64,000 bases of DNA from Garcia nutans (lineage: Eukaryota > Streptophyta > Magnoliopsida > Malpighiales > Euphorbiaceae): assembly GCA_947685225.1 (NCBI GenBank), contig CANTUV010000024.1, positions 19,052,001 through 19,116,000 on the forward strand, read 5' to 3'. Both the position numbers and the translations under genes were made by a program. The notes under the pieces were generated by a model that saw only the letters and a list, made by a program, of their open reading frames with translations, did not search any database and was not told where the DNA came from. This document shows positions 11,157-21,958 of this stretch, one piece after another (positions within the stretch are counted from its first letter, which is position 1; the number at the start of each line of letters is the position of its first letter).

Positions 11157-11533
11157 ATCAAACAAGGAGAATTGAAAATGCAGAGTGAGAGACTTACGTT
11201 CTTGGACAACTGCATCATCAAGGTTCAATGAACAATATTGTAAATATTGTACTCGTTATGGTTCACATAGCAAATCTTTATAATTTTGTATGACAGATGT
11301 ACTAGTTTGAGTGTAGTTTGAGAATACTTATAATAATGTAAGTTTTTATTAAGAGTTCTTATAAATATATGAAAATATGTGTGTAAGATAGAGAACTTAA
11401 CAGTGGCATTATTGCTTAAAGATATTATGACTTTATTTCTTTAGTACATACATAGATATATATAGAACATTTGTGATTATTAGGTGACATCTCCTATGTA
11501 GTTAAGTGTATGGACTATATAGGGGGTGTTACT

Positions 11534-11858
11534 AGTTGGGGAGAACAATATGCAACCAATGATCATCCTTCCCACTTTCGGGAGCGAGAAAGAACGAAAA
11601 ATGAATATAACTATGTTGCATACTGAAAAACATTCTTACCAAGTCCCTATAGCATTGGAGGATCACCCCATGACAGCTTTCACATATTCTCATTGGCCAA
11701 TTGCTCATCCAAGGATGCTACCTAAGCTTTGCAATGCACTGGACACATTTCAAAGTTGCATGTTGTCCATCCTCTCAATCCTGGGCTACAATTGCATTAT
11801 GGGAGGAAGGAGCCCTACATATCGCATATGGGAGCGATGGAAATCAGGTTTCATCTGA
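11534..11858 (+). pseudogene. E1 gag-like polyprotein, 3' part
   Basis: This is the continuation of the frame broken at 2446. The duplication AGTTG (11534-11538) marks the join, and the frame resumes in phase with GENNMQPMIILP. It runs about 105 codons to TGA at 11856-11858. No known domain is recognised. The final part is Trp/His/Cys-rich (HWPIAHPRMLPKLCNALDTF), and IWERWKSGF ends it. Read alone it would look like a 110-codon gene with an ATG at 11526, but that start lies inside the G1 LTR. Joining it to the 5' part is better supported. Confidence 0.6.
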
Positions 11859-12274
11859 ACTCTCTTTTAGTTTATGCATGCTCACATTGAGGACAATGTG
11901 AAATTTTAAGTGTGGGGTGCATTTTGTATTTTGTATTTTTACTTTTAAGTTATTTTTTTTTAGGTTTAGTTAATCTTTTCTTTCAATTAATGAATTTTGG
12001 AAAGTTCAATTGTTATAAATTGTTGATTGATGAACTTAGAATTTTTGAAGCATGAATTTGAGAATTGAGTAGAATTGGTGCTTATTGTCAATTTTGTTGG
12101 TCTTTCCTTGCATTACCATCAACCTAGTGAGGAATTGAGCCATCAACTTATTATTCTGTTTGTGGAAAACATCTTTGATTGATTAATTGCTAGAACTTGC
12201 TTTGACATACATTTTAAGACTATATAAAAAATTTCAATTAAGCACCAAGATGATTAAGGCAATTAGGTGAACCC
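11859..12274 (+). other. E1 3' non-coding region, first part
   Basis: AT-rich, no coding signal. It holds the first of three copies of TTAAGTGTGGGG (11906-11917). It ends at the left target duplication of LARD1 and continues at 21959. Confidence 0.6.
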
Positions 12275-12279
12275 ACTTT
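12275..12279. repeat. Target-site duplication of LARD1, left (ACTTT)
   Basis: ACTTT precedes the 5' LTR and is repeated exactly at 21954-21958. Confidence 0.92.
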
Positions 12280-14059
12280 TGTAATATCATAAAATATACC
12301 CTAAAAGTTTTGGAGTTATTGTTATATTTGGAGTTAATGTATATGTTTAATGGAAGTAAAAAGGGGAAATATTATAAGATGATATATATATAAGGAAATA
12401 TGGGAATATAAATACCATATAAAAGATATATACATATACATCACATATACATGGGATATAAAGTGGTGTAGGGAAAGTGAGTTATGTATATATTTTTATA
12501 ATTAATTAATTAATAATTATGATGATAAGGACAAAAAGAAAAAGAGAAAAGAAAGTCAAAGGTTGGAAGAGAGTGTGTGGTGGAGATTTATTGTTTTTAT
12601 TATTATTGTTATTGTTATTATTATTATTATTATATATATATTTGAGATAAGAATAAGAAGAGAAGAAAAGGAAAAACGTGTTCTTCTTCTTCTTCTTCTT
12701 TTTGGTCGAGGGAGAGAGAGAGAGAGAGAAGCTAGAGAGAGAAGGAGGTGATTTTGCTTTTATTTACACCAAATACTTAAGGATTTCAAGTGGATAGTGA
12801 AGATTTGGCTAAGAATCCAAGTAAGTTCTCTTTCTTGATTTCTTTGGTTTATTTGAAGTTGTATGAAGGTTTGATTGTTGATAATTGAAATTAGGGTTGT
12901 ATTATTGTAGTATGTTGGAGTATGTTTGATTTAATTAGGTTGGTGTTGGTGATTGAAGAGCAAGAGTTGTGTTTAGTGGAATTTCTTTCTGTTTTACAAC
13001 TAGTAAAGGCTGTGACTTGTATGATTTTTAATTAAATATAGAAAAATGTTCCTGAAGTGAATTTTTGATATGTTGTGCCTATATGAGTCTAGAATGACTG
13101 AAAAATATGTTGATTCGATTTTGGAATGGTTATGATTTTGGAAAGATTATTTTTATTAGACCTGTTCCAGCAGGTACCTTAACTGAGACAGCTATATTTC
13201 GGGATTTTTAATAAAATGTAGAAAAATTATATTCAATTGAATTTTGGATATGTTGTTGCTTAATGAGTCTAGTATTTGAGAAAAATAATTTGGAACCAAG
13301 TTGATTGAATTTAATTTATGGAATTCACAAAGTTTAGAACTGCTGCCAGGATGCAGGGCAATTGGGGCAGTCTGTTTGGGTGAACTATTTGACAAAGATT
13401 TTGTGTTCAGTTTGATCTGAAATTTTAAAGGAATGATTTTAAGATGTAAAATTAAGTTCTGTAAAACTTTTAGAGTTTTTAGTCAAGTATATTATTTTAT
13501 ACAAATTTTCAAAATAAGGATAAAATTTAGTCTAAAACCAGAATTTACTATTCATATGGTCATTTTGCTAATATTCCTTTTGGATTAGGTTGTGAAGAGG
13601 TTGAATTGCCCTAATCTAAGTGTTGAGGATTCTTGGAAGAGTAGGTGTATAGAGTGGTGTAAGTTGGTTTTAAGGTAAGTACAAAGTTTATATGATTGCA
13701 CTTATTTACATGAATTAAGACTTAACACATTTGTTTGTAAATGTGTTAAGTGAATTACTATATTGTCAATATAATTTGATTAAGGTTATGATGGGATGAT
13801 GTGAAATATATGAAGATCATTCAAATAGGTATGTACAATGCAATTTGTTATGATAAATATTGTAATGATGAATTGTGCTAATGTGTTTTGAGAAATGATG
13901 AAATGTATTGTAATTGTGGTTGGTAATAATGATTGAAATGAAATAAATAGACATGTTGATTATATGATGATGAATTTAAGATATATGCTCAATATAATTG
14001 TTTATGTATACTTGAATGATGAAGTGCTATAATGTGAATTGAAATATGATAAGAGATGA

Positions 14060-14115
14060 AGCCATTGTGATTGGCTATGATGAATCAAATGAGATGTGAA
14101 GCCATTGTGTTGGCT
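14060..14115 (+). repeat. Paired AGCCATTGTG...TTGGCT hairpins
   Basis: Two imperfect palindromes, AGCCATTGTGATTGGCT (14060-14076) and AGCCATTGTGTTGGCT (14100-14115). Element A LTRs carry the same doublet on the minus strand (27327-27400, 34500-34565), and B LTRs have one related AGCCATTGATAATGGCT. Confidence 0.65.
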
Positions 14116-14213
14116 ATGAGAATGTAAATGAATTATAATTGAGGCATGGTTGCCTGTTTTGAATATGAAATGAATTGAGAAAGAAATGTACAAAGATATA
14201 AATGAAAAGAGTT

Positions 14214-14635
14214 GTGTCTAATATGTTAATTCAACTTTCAGAGTTCTGGATTTGACGACATGCCTATAACATATGAAATGTAACAGTCTAGCCGGGTTGA
14301 GGATCTCCTCAAGTTGTTGAGTTGATGGTCCAAGAGACTGGGTCTGTTACAAGTGTTAACAGTCTAGCCGGGTTGAGGATCTCCTCAAGTTGTTGAGTTG
14401 ATGGTCCAAGAGACTGGGTCTGTTACACTATATGAATTATAAATGTGAAATATATGAAAAGTAACAGTCTTGCCGGGTTGAGGATCTTCTCGATTAGTCG
14501 GGTTGATGGTCCAAGAGACTAGGTCTGTTACACTATCTATGGATAGAGATATGATATATGTTGCCTACGGGCTTGATTATTGTGATTATGGATCAAAGCA
14601 GTAACTCTGAACTTTGAATAACATATTAGTGTGTT
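14214..14635 (+). repeat. LTR fold-back cassette (LARD1 5' LTR)
   Basis: Arm 1 (14214-14245, ...CTAATATGTTAATTCAAC...AGAGTT) and arm 2 (14603-14635, AACTCTGAACTTTGAATAAC...) are inverted repeats of about 32 bases. The interior holds three tandem units of about 70 bases (14280-14368, 14358-14427, 14462-14531), each starting GTAACAGTCT and ending CTGTTAC, so each unit is itself closed by a short inverted repeat. Confidence 0.75.
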
Positions 14636-14636
14636 C

Positions 14637-14644
14637 TGGGCCCA
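14637..14644. promoter_or_regulatory. TGGGCCCA palindrome after the fold-back cassette
   Basis: TGGGCC is the plant site II promoter motif bound by TCP factors. The palindrome is kept at the same place in seven LTRs (also 21317, 26942, 34117, 43677, 50597, 57487). A promoter role is inference. Confidence 0.5.
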
Positions 14645-14967
14645 GGTCTGTCTTGATTTTCGATGTAGTTTATGAAACGTGAAATGAATGAATAATGAAA
14701 TCTATAGTTGCCTTAATTGGAAATGAAATGTTATGAAATATGTTATGTAATATGTATATTGATATGTTCCTTGTGAGTAGTAGTGATGGAATTGTGGTTG
14801 GTGTTATTGATATGTATGCATGTATGTAATATATGAGATTAGTTGAGATATGTGTAAAATGTAATTGAAAAGGGAAACTACGATAAGAAACTAACAGTAC
14901 TTAAAGTTAGTATATGGATATACGTTAGAATTTCTGTATTGTATGTTTATATTATTCATTTGTACTA

Positions 14968-15013
14968 CTAAGCTCTCGGGCTTAGCGCGGATGTGTTAAT
15001 CGCGCAGGTGAGT
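14968..15013 (+). other. LTR twin-hairpin module with consensus 5' splice site (LARD1 5' LTR)
   Basis: CTAAGC (14968-14973) pairs with GCTTAG (14980-14985). GCGCG (14985-14989) pairs with CGCGC (15001-15005) across an 11-base loop. CAG|GTGAGT follows at once (15005-15013), a perfect plant 5' splice site. Confidence 0.7.
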
Positions 15014-15280
15014 AGATGGTAGATCTGAAGTCTTTTGTTTTACCACAAGAAGAGTAAGAGTTTGTCGAGACCAACTAGAAGGTGATGCATGCATGTAAAA
15101 TATTTTAATATTGTATATTGACTAAAATGTTTTGTTACTATATATTTGGATTGTTTTGAGAAGTAAGGATTTTTTTTAATTATAATGAACAGTGACATTC
15201 TTATACTTTATATACTTACTGTATGTATACGAGGTATATGTGTAGTACTTATATAGGGTATGAGGGTGTTACAATTATTT

Positions 15281-15292
15281 TGGTATCAGAGC
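15281..15292 (+). promoter_or_regulatory. Primer-binding site, initiator tRNA-Met (LARD1)
   Basis: Exact TGGTATCAGAGC, seven bases after the 5' LTR end. Confidence 0.95.
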
Positions 15293-18200
15293 TTAGGTTC
15301 GAGATTCTCGGCCTAAGTAAATTTAAAAAGAAATGTTTTAAAAAGAAAAATGATGATGAATGAAAATGAAAAGAATGAAATTTTTGATACATGCATATGC
15401 ATTAACATCTAGGTTGGTCTCGAATGTGGTATTATATGAATTGAAATGTATTGAATTGTATGAAATGGATAATAATGTGTGGATGAAGTTCTATATGAAT
15501 GGAAATTTAAAGAAAGCAATGAGATGGAAAAATTTATGTAAGTTTAAGTGATAAATTAAAGAATGGTAGTTTCCTTGAGGAAAGAAAAATTTTGAAATAT
15601 GATTATAATATAAAGAAATGATCAGGAAAATAAAGTTAAAAATGAATTAAAAACAAAATCAAAATCAAAGTATGTAATCTTTCCTCTACTATTTGAATCT
15701 CTTTCTAATAAAGCTTATGTTTGGATTGCAAGGGAGAGGAAATATTGTTGATGGATAATATGGATGGATATGTAATTATAATGAAGAGAGTATGGTGGAA
15801 TATTGAATGAGTTGATTGATATAGACAAAGTGTGATAACTTAAGGTTTGAATATGTAAAGTTAAGATTAAAAAAAAAAAAAAGATGATAGGGGTTAAGCA
15901 AGGAGATAAAATGGTGTTGTTAGTATTGTTAATTTAATGTAAACATTGTGGTTTGAATGGTAGGAATATAATATGCTTGAGTATTGTTAAAGCTCATGTT
16001 AATGGTGATAATGTGTAACATTTGGATTTTTGAAATGAGCTTTAATGATTGTAAAAAGGATATATTTTGATGTTGCTTTGTAGTATGTATATATAAGATG
16101 TTTTCTTAAGTTTATATTAATAAAACGAGATGAGTAAATTGAAGTTTAAGCAAAGTAGTAAGAGGAGAATTTATAATGTTAACGGAATTTGGATAAAGAT
16201 TATTTAAATATCGAAAGTTTAATGTATAGTACGTATATGAGTTATGTGGAATGAAAATTTTTGCATATTAAGAATGACTTACAGATATGTAATTTGATGA
16301 ACTAAAAGTTGGCAAGTGATGAAGTAATCATGATAAGGTTGACTACTTGGAAGGTGATAATGGAATGTAAGATGCTAGTGATCAAGGATTGAGTTGATCA
16401 CTTGAAAGTGTAATGTACGCATAGTATTGCGTGTTTGTAACCTATACAACTACATATCTATTAGTGTTGAGAATGAGTACTCTTGCATTGATAAACTTGT
16501 GCAAAGTTAGGTCATGTGATAATATTAATAGTGAGAATTGGATTGAGCAATGTTAGTTCAAGAAATTGAGATTTGTGATAACGAAATTTGGAAATTTTAT
16601 AGGGATTAAGGGGCGATGTGTATATGATTGGATGTAAGGGACATATGTATAAATATGTGAGATATATATAAATATTGAATGGTAAACAAATGGATATAAA
16701 GATGGTATACTAACTGCATTTAAAAATAAATGTGAGAGAGATGTCACCTTAGTAATGTGATTAAGATTTTGTGAAGTATTATCATGGTTAGAGTATATAT
16801 ATGTGTTGAGTTGATAAATAATTTAAGTCATGTAAAAAGGGATGAAAATGGTGTTGTTCAATGAAAAGTAATAAATGTTAAATGTGTATTGATGGTATGA
16901 AAAAGAGGAATTAAATATAATTGCATGATTATATGTATACATGTATAGAAAGTGTGGAATGAGCTATTTGATATGAATATAATTGTAAAGTGTAAGAAAT
17001 ATGAAAGCAAGTCACATTGTGAACGTGACCTATGAATGTGAATGTGGTATAATTATTTGTATAGTGGTATGAAGAATGATATGGCATGTATTAGTGGATC
17101 TATGAGAAATTAAGTTTTCATTTGTGAAGAGTTAGACTATGGATTGAAATGGAAAGTGAAAAAGGACTCGAGTAACACTGGACGATGAAATTGTTATGAT
17201 AATAACTGAGCTAGACTATCATATAATGCTTTCTGGTTGAAGGATTATGCTTGTGGAAATATATTATATGTATATGTGTTTAATAAAGATGGAAAGTATA
17301 ATGTATGAAAAGTTTTATAAGAGATAGGTTAGAAATGGAAGTTGTATAAAGTTTGTATATGATTGAATGTTGTACACATAAGTGTTATAAGTAATATTGT
17401 TGATGTGAGTTAGGCTAATGATAATCATATGATCAAGAACAAATTGTTTTGGAGACAAAGTTGAATTATGTCAACTTTTGAGATAGTTGGAAATGTTTGA
17501 AGAAGAATAATAGAGGAACAATATTGATTTATAAACTACATATGTGACTATTAATATACTCTGGCTATATAATTTGTTTAGTGTAATTGGCTGGTTAATT
17601 TTGTTATCAGCAGATTTGGGCCTAAGGTGATAGGATTGTAGTATTATGTGGGTGAGATTGATAATTTTGTTTCAAGAAACATGGTTAGGAGTTGTGATTG
17701 GTAAAGTGGTATCTTATCAATTCTATGTTAGAAATTTGTTTATAATTATGAAAAATATGGATAGAGAAGAGAACCGTGTAAATGTCTTGAATTGTGAAGA
17801 ATGAATAAAAAGTGATTATGTAAACATAGTAATGGTATGATAATGTGAGAATATGATAAATGGGAGAAATTTATGAAATGTGATTGAAAATGATACTGAA
17901 TATATTTTTGTTATAAGATGAATTAATTGATGGAAACAATGTTAAGTGAATGAACTATGGGTAATAATTATAGTATGAGAGAATTATGAGAATTATGGGA
18001 GATTGCACTGCTATTATTGAAAGCAGAAGATATATATGAATATTGAAATATAATTTGAAGTGATTTGTTAGTAAGGAGTCGAACAGATGGATCCTAAGGG
18101 ATTAGAAGTTGAGAATGAGTTTGACCTAATAGAATTGTGTTATGTATATTGATATGTGATGATAAGCTTAAATAAGTTAATGGTTGGTTTGAATGGAATA

Positions 18201-18945
18201 AGATTGAAATGTTGTTATTTTATGACAGCTAGATCAATTGATCTAGAATTCATTAAGATTGTGAATTATTATCGAGATTTAATATGTATAGTTATGCTAA
18301 GAGTATAAGATATATATGATAATGTATATATGAAGTGATATGCTGATACATGAATGAATTATGATATATCAGTTATTAAAGATAATGAAAGGAAAAAGGT
18401 TGAATATCTGTAAAGTAAGTTTATAAAGATTGTATCGATATTAATATTAAGTGAAAAACATGGTAAAGAGGGATTTAAGTATAAGAAATGAAAATATTGT
18501 TATCAATCAAGGTTTGATAAGTGGTTATTTTCAAAAGTGATTGTAATAACAGGATAATCTATAGTAAGATTTAATTCAATAATTTCCAAGATTAAAGTTA
18601 AGAGATTGCCTATAAAAAGATGAAGTGATAAATATCTTGAATGTAATAAATGAATGGTATATTTATAGATTATAAGATGATTTGATTATTGTATAAAAGA
18701 AAATTTCTTTGAAATGTAATGAGTTATTTTGGGTGTTTTGTTGAAAAAGTAATAAGATAAATATAGCTATATAATGATGAGTTGTGAATTGGGAAAAGAT
18801 GATTGACTAAAAGTGGAAGAGTAAAAGTTATGTAATTTGATGAAATCATAATGTAAGAATACGATTATCTTCATATGAATTAAGATGGTGTTTTGTTATA
18901 AATGAATTGTTATTGTGCTGGATAATTTCGAGGACGAAATTATTT
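15293..18945 (+). other. LARD1 interior, non-coding
   Basis: About 3.65 kb, rich in A, T and G on this strand, with no frame above about 65 codons and no recognisable gag or pol motif. Several blocks reappear on the minus strand of element B: TTTCAAGAAACATGG (near 17673 and 46998), CACTGGACGATGAAATTG (near 17177) and GATAATTTCGAGGACGAAATT (near 18921 and 45930). I infer that this family kept non-coding cis sequences. Confidence 0.7.
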
Positions 18946-18959
18946 AAGGGGGAGAGAAT
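18946..18959 (+). promoter_or_regulatory. Polypurine tract of LARD1
   Basis: AAGGGGGAGAGAA directly before the 3' LTR, at the position of plus-strand priming. Confidence 0.9.
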
Positions 18960-20893
18960 TGTAATATCCCAAAATATACCCTAAAAGTTTTGGAGTTATT
19001 GTTATATTTGGAGTTAATGTATATGTTTAATGGAAGTAAAAAGGGGAAATATTATAAGATGATATATATATAAGGAAATATGGGAATATAAATACCATAT
19101 AAAAGATATATACATATACATCACATATACATGGGATATAAAGTGGTGTAGGGAAAGTGAGTTATGTATATATTTTTATAATTAATTAATTAATAATTAT
19201 GATGATAAGGACAAAAAGAAAAAGAGAAAAGAAAGTCAAAGGTTGGAAGAGAGTGTGTGGTGGAGATTTATTGTTTTTATTATTATTGTTATTGTTATTA
19301 TTATTATTATTATATATATATTTGAGATAAGAATAAGAAGAGAAGAAAAGGAAAAACGTGTTCTTCTTCTTCTTCTTCTTTTTGGTCGAGGGAGAGAGAG
19401 AGAGAGAGAAGCTAGAGAGAGAAGGAGGTGATTTTGCTTTTATTTACACCAAATACTTAAGGATTTCAAGTGGATAGTGAAGATTTGGCTAAGAATCCAA
19501 GTAAGTTCTCTTTCTTGATTTCTTTGGTTTATTTGAAGTTGTATGAAGGTTTGATTGTTGATAATTGAAATTAGGGTTGTATTATTGTAGTATGTTGGAG
19601 TATGTTTGATTTAATTAGGTTGGTGTTGGTGATTGAAGAGCAAGAGTTGTGTTTAGTGGAATTTCTTTCTGTTTTACAACTAGTAAAGGCTGTGACTTGT
19701 ATGATTTTTAATTAAATATAGAAAAATGTTCCTGAAGTGAATTTTTGATATGTTGTGCCTATATGAGTCTAGAATGACTGAAAAATATGTTGATTTGATT
19801 TTGGAATGGTTATGATTTCGGAAAGATTATTTTTATTAGACCTGTTCCAGCAGGTACCTTAACTGAGACAGCTATATTTCGGGATTTTTAATAAAATGTA
19901 GAAAAATTATATTCAATTGAATTTTGGATATGTTGTTTCTTAATGAGTCTAGTATTTGAGAAAAATAATTTGGAACCAAGTTGATTGAATTTAATTTATG
20001 GAATTCACAAAGTTTAGAACTGCTGCCAGGATGCAGGGCAATTGGGGCAGTCTGTTTGGGTGAACTATTTGACCAAGATTTTGTGTTCAGTTTGATCTGA
20101 AATTTTAAAGGAATGATTTTAAGATGTAAAATTAAGTTCTGTAAAAAGTTTAGAGTTTTTAGTCAAGTATATTATTTTATACAAATTTTCAAAATAAGGA
20201 TAAAATTTAGTCTAAAACCAGAATTTACTATTCATATGGTCATTTTGCTAATATTCCTTTTGGATTAGGTTGTGAAGAGGTTGAATTGCCCTAATCTAAG
20301 TGTTGAGGATTCTTGGAAGAGTAGGTGTATAGAGTGGTGTAAGTTGGTTTTAAGGTAAGTACAAAGTTTATATGATTGCACTTATTTACATGAATTAAGA
20401 CTTAACACATTTGTTTGTAAATGTGTTAAGTGAATTACTATATTGTCAATATAATTTGATTAAGGTTATGATGGGATGATGTGAAATATATGAAGATCAT
20501 TCAAATAGGTATGTACAATGCAATTTGTTATGATAAATATTGTAATGATGAATTGTGCTAATGTGTTTTGAGAAATGATGAAATGTATTGTAATTGTGGT
20601 TGGTAATAATGATTGAAATGAAATAAATAGACATGTTGATTATATGATGATGAATTTAAGATATATGCTCAATATAATTGTTTATGTATACTTGAATGAT
20701 GAAGTGCTATAATGTGAATTGAAATATGATAAGAGATGAAGCCATTGTGATTGGCTATGATGAATCAAATGAGATGTGAAGCCATTGTGTTGGCTATGAG
20801 AATGTAAATGAATTATAATTGAGGCATGGTTGCCTGTTTTGAATATGAAATGAATTGAGAAAGAAATGTACAAAGATATAAATGAAAAGAGTT

Positions 20894-21315
20894 GTGTCTA
20901 ATATGTTAATTCAACTTTCAGAGTTCTGGATTTGACGGCATGCCTATAACATATGAAATGTAACAGTCTAGCCGGGTTGAGGATCTCCTCAAGTTGTTGA
21001 GTTGATGGTCCAAGAGACTGGGTCTGTTACAAGTGTTAACAGTCTAGCCGGGTTGAGGATCTCCTCAAGTTGTTGAGTTGATGGTCCAAGAGACTGGGTC
21101 TGTTACACTATATGAATTATAAATGTGAAATATATGAAAAGTAACAGTCTTGCCGGGTTGAGGATCTTCTCGATTAGTCGGGTTGATGGTCCAAGAGACT
21201 GGGTCTGTTACACTATCTATGGATAGAGATATGATATATGTTGCCTACGGGCTTGATTATTGTGATTATGGATCAAAGCAGTAACTCTGAACTTTGAATA
21301 ACATATTAGTGTGTT
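20894..21315 (+). repeat. LTR fold-back cassette (LARD1 3' LTR)
   Basis: Counterpart of 14214-14635, same three tandem units; arms at 20894-20925 and 21283-21315. Confidence 0.75.
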
Positions 21316-21647
21316 CTGGGCCCAGGTCTGTCTTGATTTTCGATGTAGTTTATGAAACGTGAAATGAATGAATAATGAAATCTATAGTTGCCTTAATTGG
21401 AAATGAAATGTTATGAAATATGTTATGTAATATGTATATTGATATGTTCCTTGTGAGTAGTAGTGATGGAATTGTGGTTGGTGTTATTGATATGTATGCA
21501 TGTATGTAATATATGAGATTAGTTGAGATATGTGTAAAATGTAATTGAAAAGGGAAACTACGATAAGAAACTAACAGTACTTAAAGTTAGTATATGGATA
21601 TACGTTAGAATTTCTGTATTGTATGTTTATATTATTCATTTGTACTA

Positions 21648-21693
21648 CTAAGCTCTCGGGCTTAGCACGGATGTGTTAATCGCGCAGGTGAGT
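21648..21693 (+). other. LTR twin-hairpin module (LARD1 3' LTR)
   Basis: As in the 5' LTR, but the first strand of the second stem is GCACG facing CGCGC, one unpaired position. The CAG|GTGAGT site is intact. Confidence 0.65.
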
Positions 21694-21953
21694 AGATGGT
21701 AGATCTGAAGTCTTTCGTTTTACCACAAGAAGAGTAAGAGTTTGTCGAGACCAACTAGAAGGTGATGCATGCATGTAAAATATTTTAATATTGTATATTG
21801 ACTAAAATGTTTTGTTACTATATATTTGGATTGTTTTGAGAAGTAAGGATTTTTTTTAATTATAATGAACAGTGACATTCTTATACTTTATATACTTACT
21901 GTATGTATACGAGGTATATGTATAGTACTTATATAGGGTATGAGGGTGTTACA

Positions 21954-21958
21954 ACTTT
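21954..21958. repeat. Target-site duplication of LARD1, right (ACTTT)
   Basis: Exact repeat of 12275-12279. Confidence 0.92.

Larger units (their letters stand above)
2447..11533 (+). mobile_element. Chromovirus G1 (Del/Tekay-type Ty3/gypsy), inserted in E1
   Basis: A full-length but inactive element: LTRs of 2198 and 2175 bp, initiator tRNA-Met primer site, gag-protease-RT-RNase H-integrase in one frame, and a chromodomain-like C-terminus. It is flanked by AGTTG. The Del/Tekay assignment rests on domain order, the C-terminal EEPVAIL...VPLVKVLWRNHS block and the FRG-type end near the polypurine tract. LTR copies differ by many substitutions and several indels, so it looks older than LARD1. 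Coding damage includes several stops and a rearranged integrase core. Confidence 0.9.
9359..11533 (+). repeat. 3' LTR of G1
   Basis: It starts TGTAATGTTTAAAATTTTAG and ends GTTACT, one change from the expected TTACA. Against the 5' LTR it shows scattered substitutions, a deletion of about 30 bases in the palindrome array near 10365, and an intact first hairpin near 11114 that the 5' copy has lost. Confidence 0.9.
12280..15273 (+). repeat. 5' LTR of LARD1
   Basis: It runs from TGTAATATCATAAAATATAC to GGGTGTTACA. In order: ATT, TCT and GA microsatellites (12600-12730), paired AGCCATTG...TTGGCT hairpins (14060-14115), an inverted-repeat cassette with three tandem 70-base units (14214-14635), TGGGCCCA at 14637, and the twin-hairpin module (14968-15013). 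Confidence 0.92.
12280..21953 (+). mobile_element. Non-autonomous large retrotransposon LARD1
   Basis: Two LTRs of exactly 2994 bp flank a 3.7-kb interior with no open frame longer than about 65 codons, an exact initiator tRNA-Met primer site, a polypurine tract, and the duplication ACTTT. By eye the LTRs differ at about a dozen positions, so insertion is recent. The GATAATTTCGAGGACGAAATT block before the polypurine tract is shared with Del/Tekay chromoviruses, which probably supply the enzymes. It is related to element B on the other strand. Confidence 0.92.
18960..21953 (+). repeat. 3' LTR of LARD1
   Basis: Same length as the 5' LTR (2994 bp). Differences seen include CCC for CAT near 18968, the triplet at 20146, and single bases near 19795, 19819, 19937, 20072, 20938, 21198, 21667 and 21716. 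It has the same fold-back cassette (20894-21315). Confidence 0.93.

Noticed and set aside
11526..11858. Independent 110-codon gene
   Set aside because: Its ATG lies inside the G1 LTR; the frame is the continuation of the E1 gag-like frame across the insertion.
12563..12751. 62-codon frame rich in Ile, Val and Arg, present twice (also 19243)
   Set aside because: It reads through microsatellites (ATT, TCT, GA) inside the LARD1 LTRs; both copies are LTR duplicates, not genes.
14280..14531. Three regularly spaced repeats that might suggest a CRISPR-like array
   Set aside because: Plant LTR context, only three units, almost no spacers, duplicated in the other LTR.
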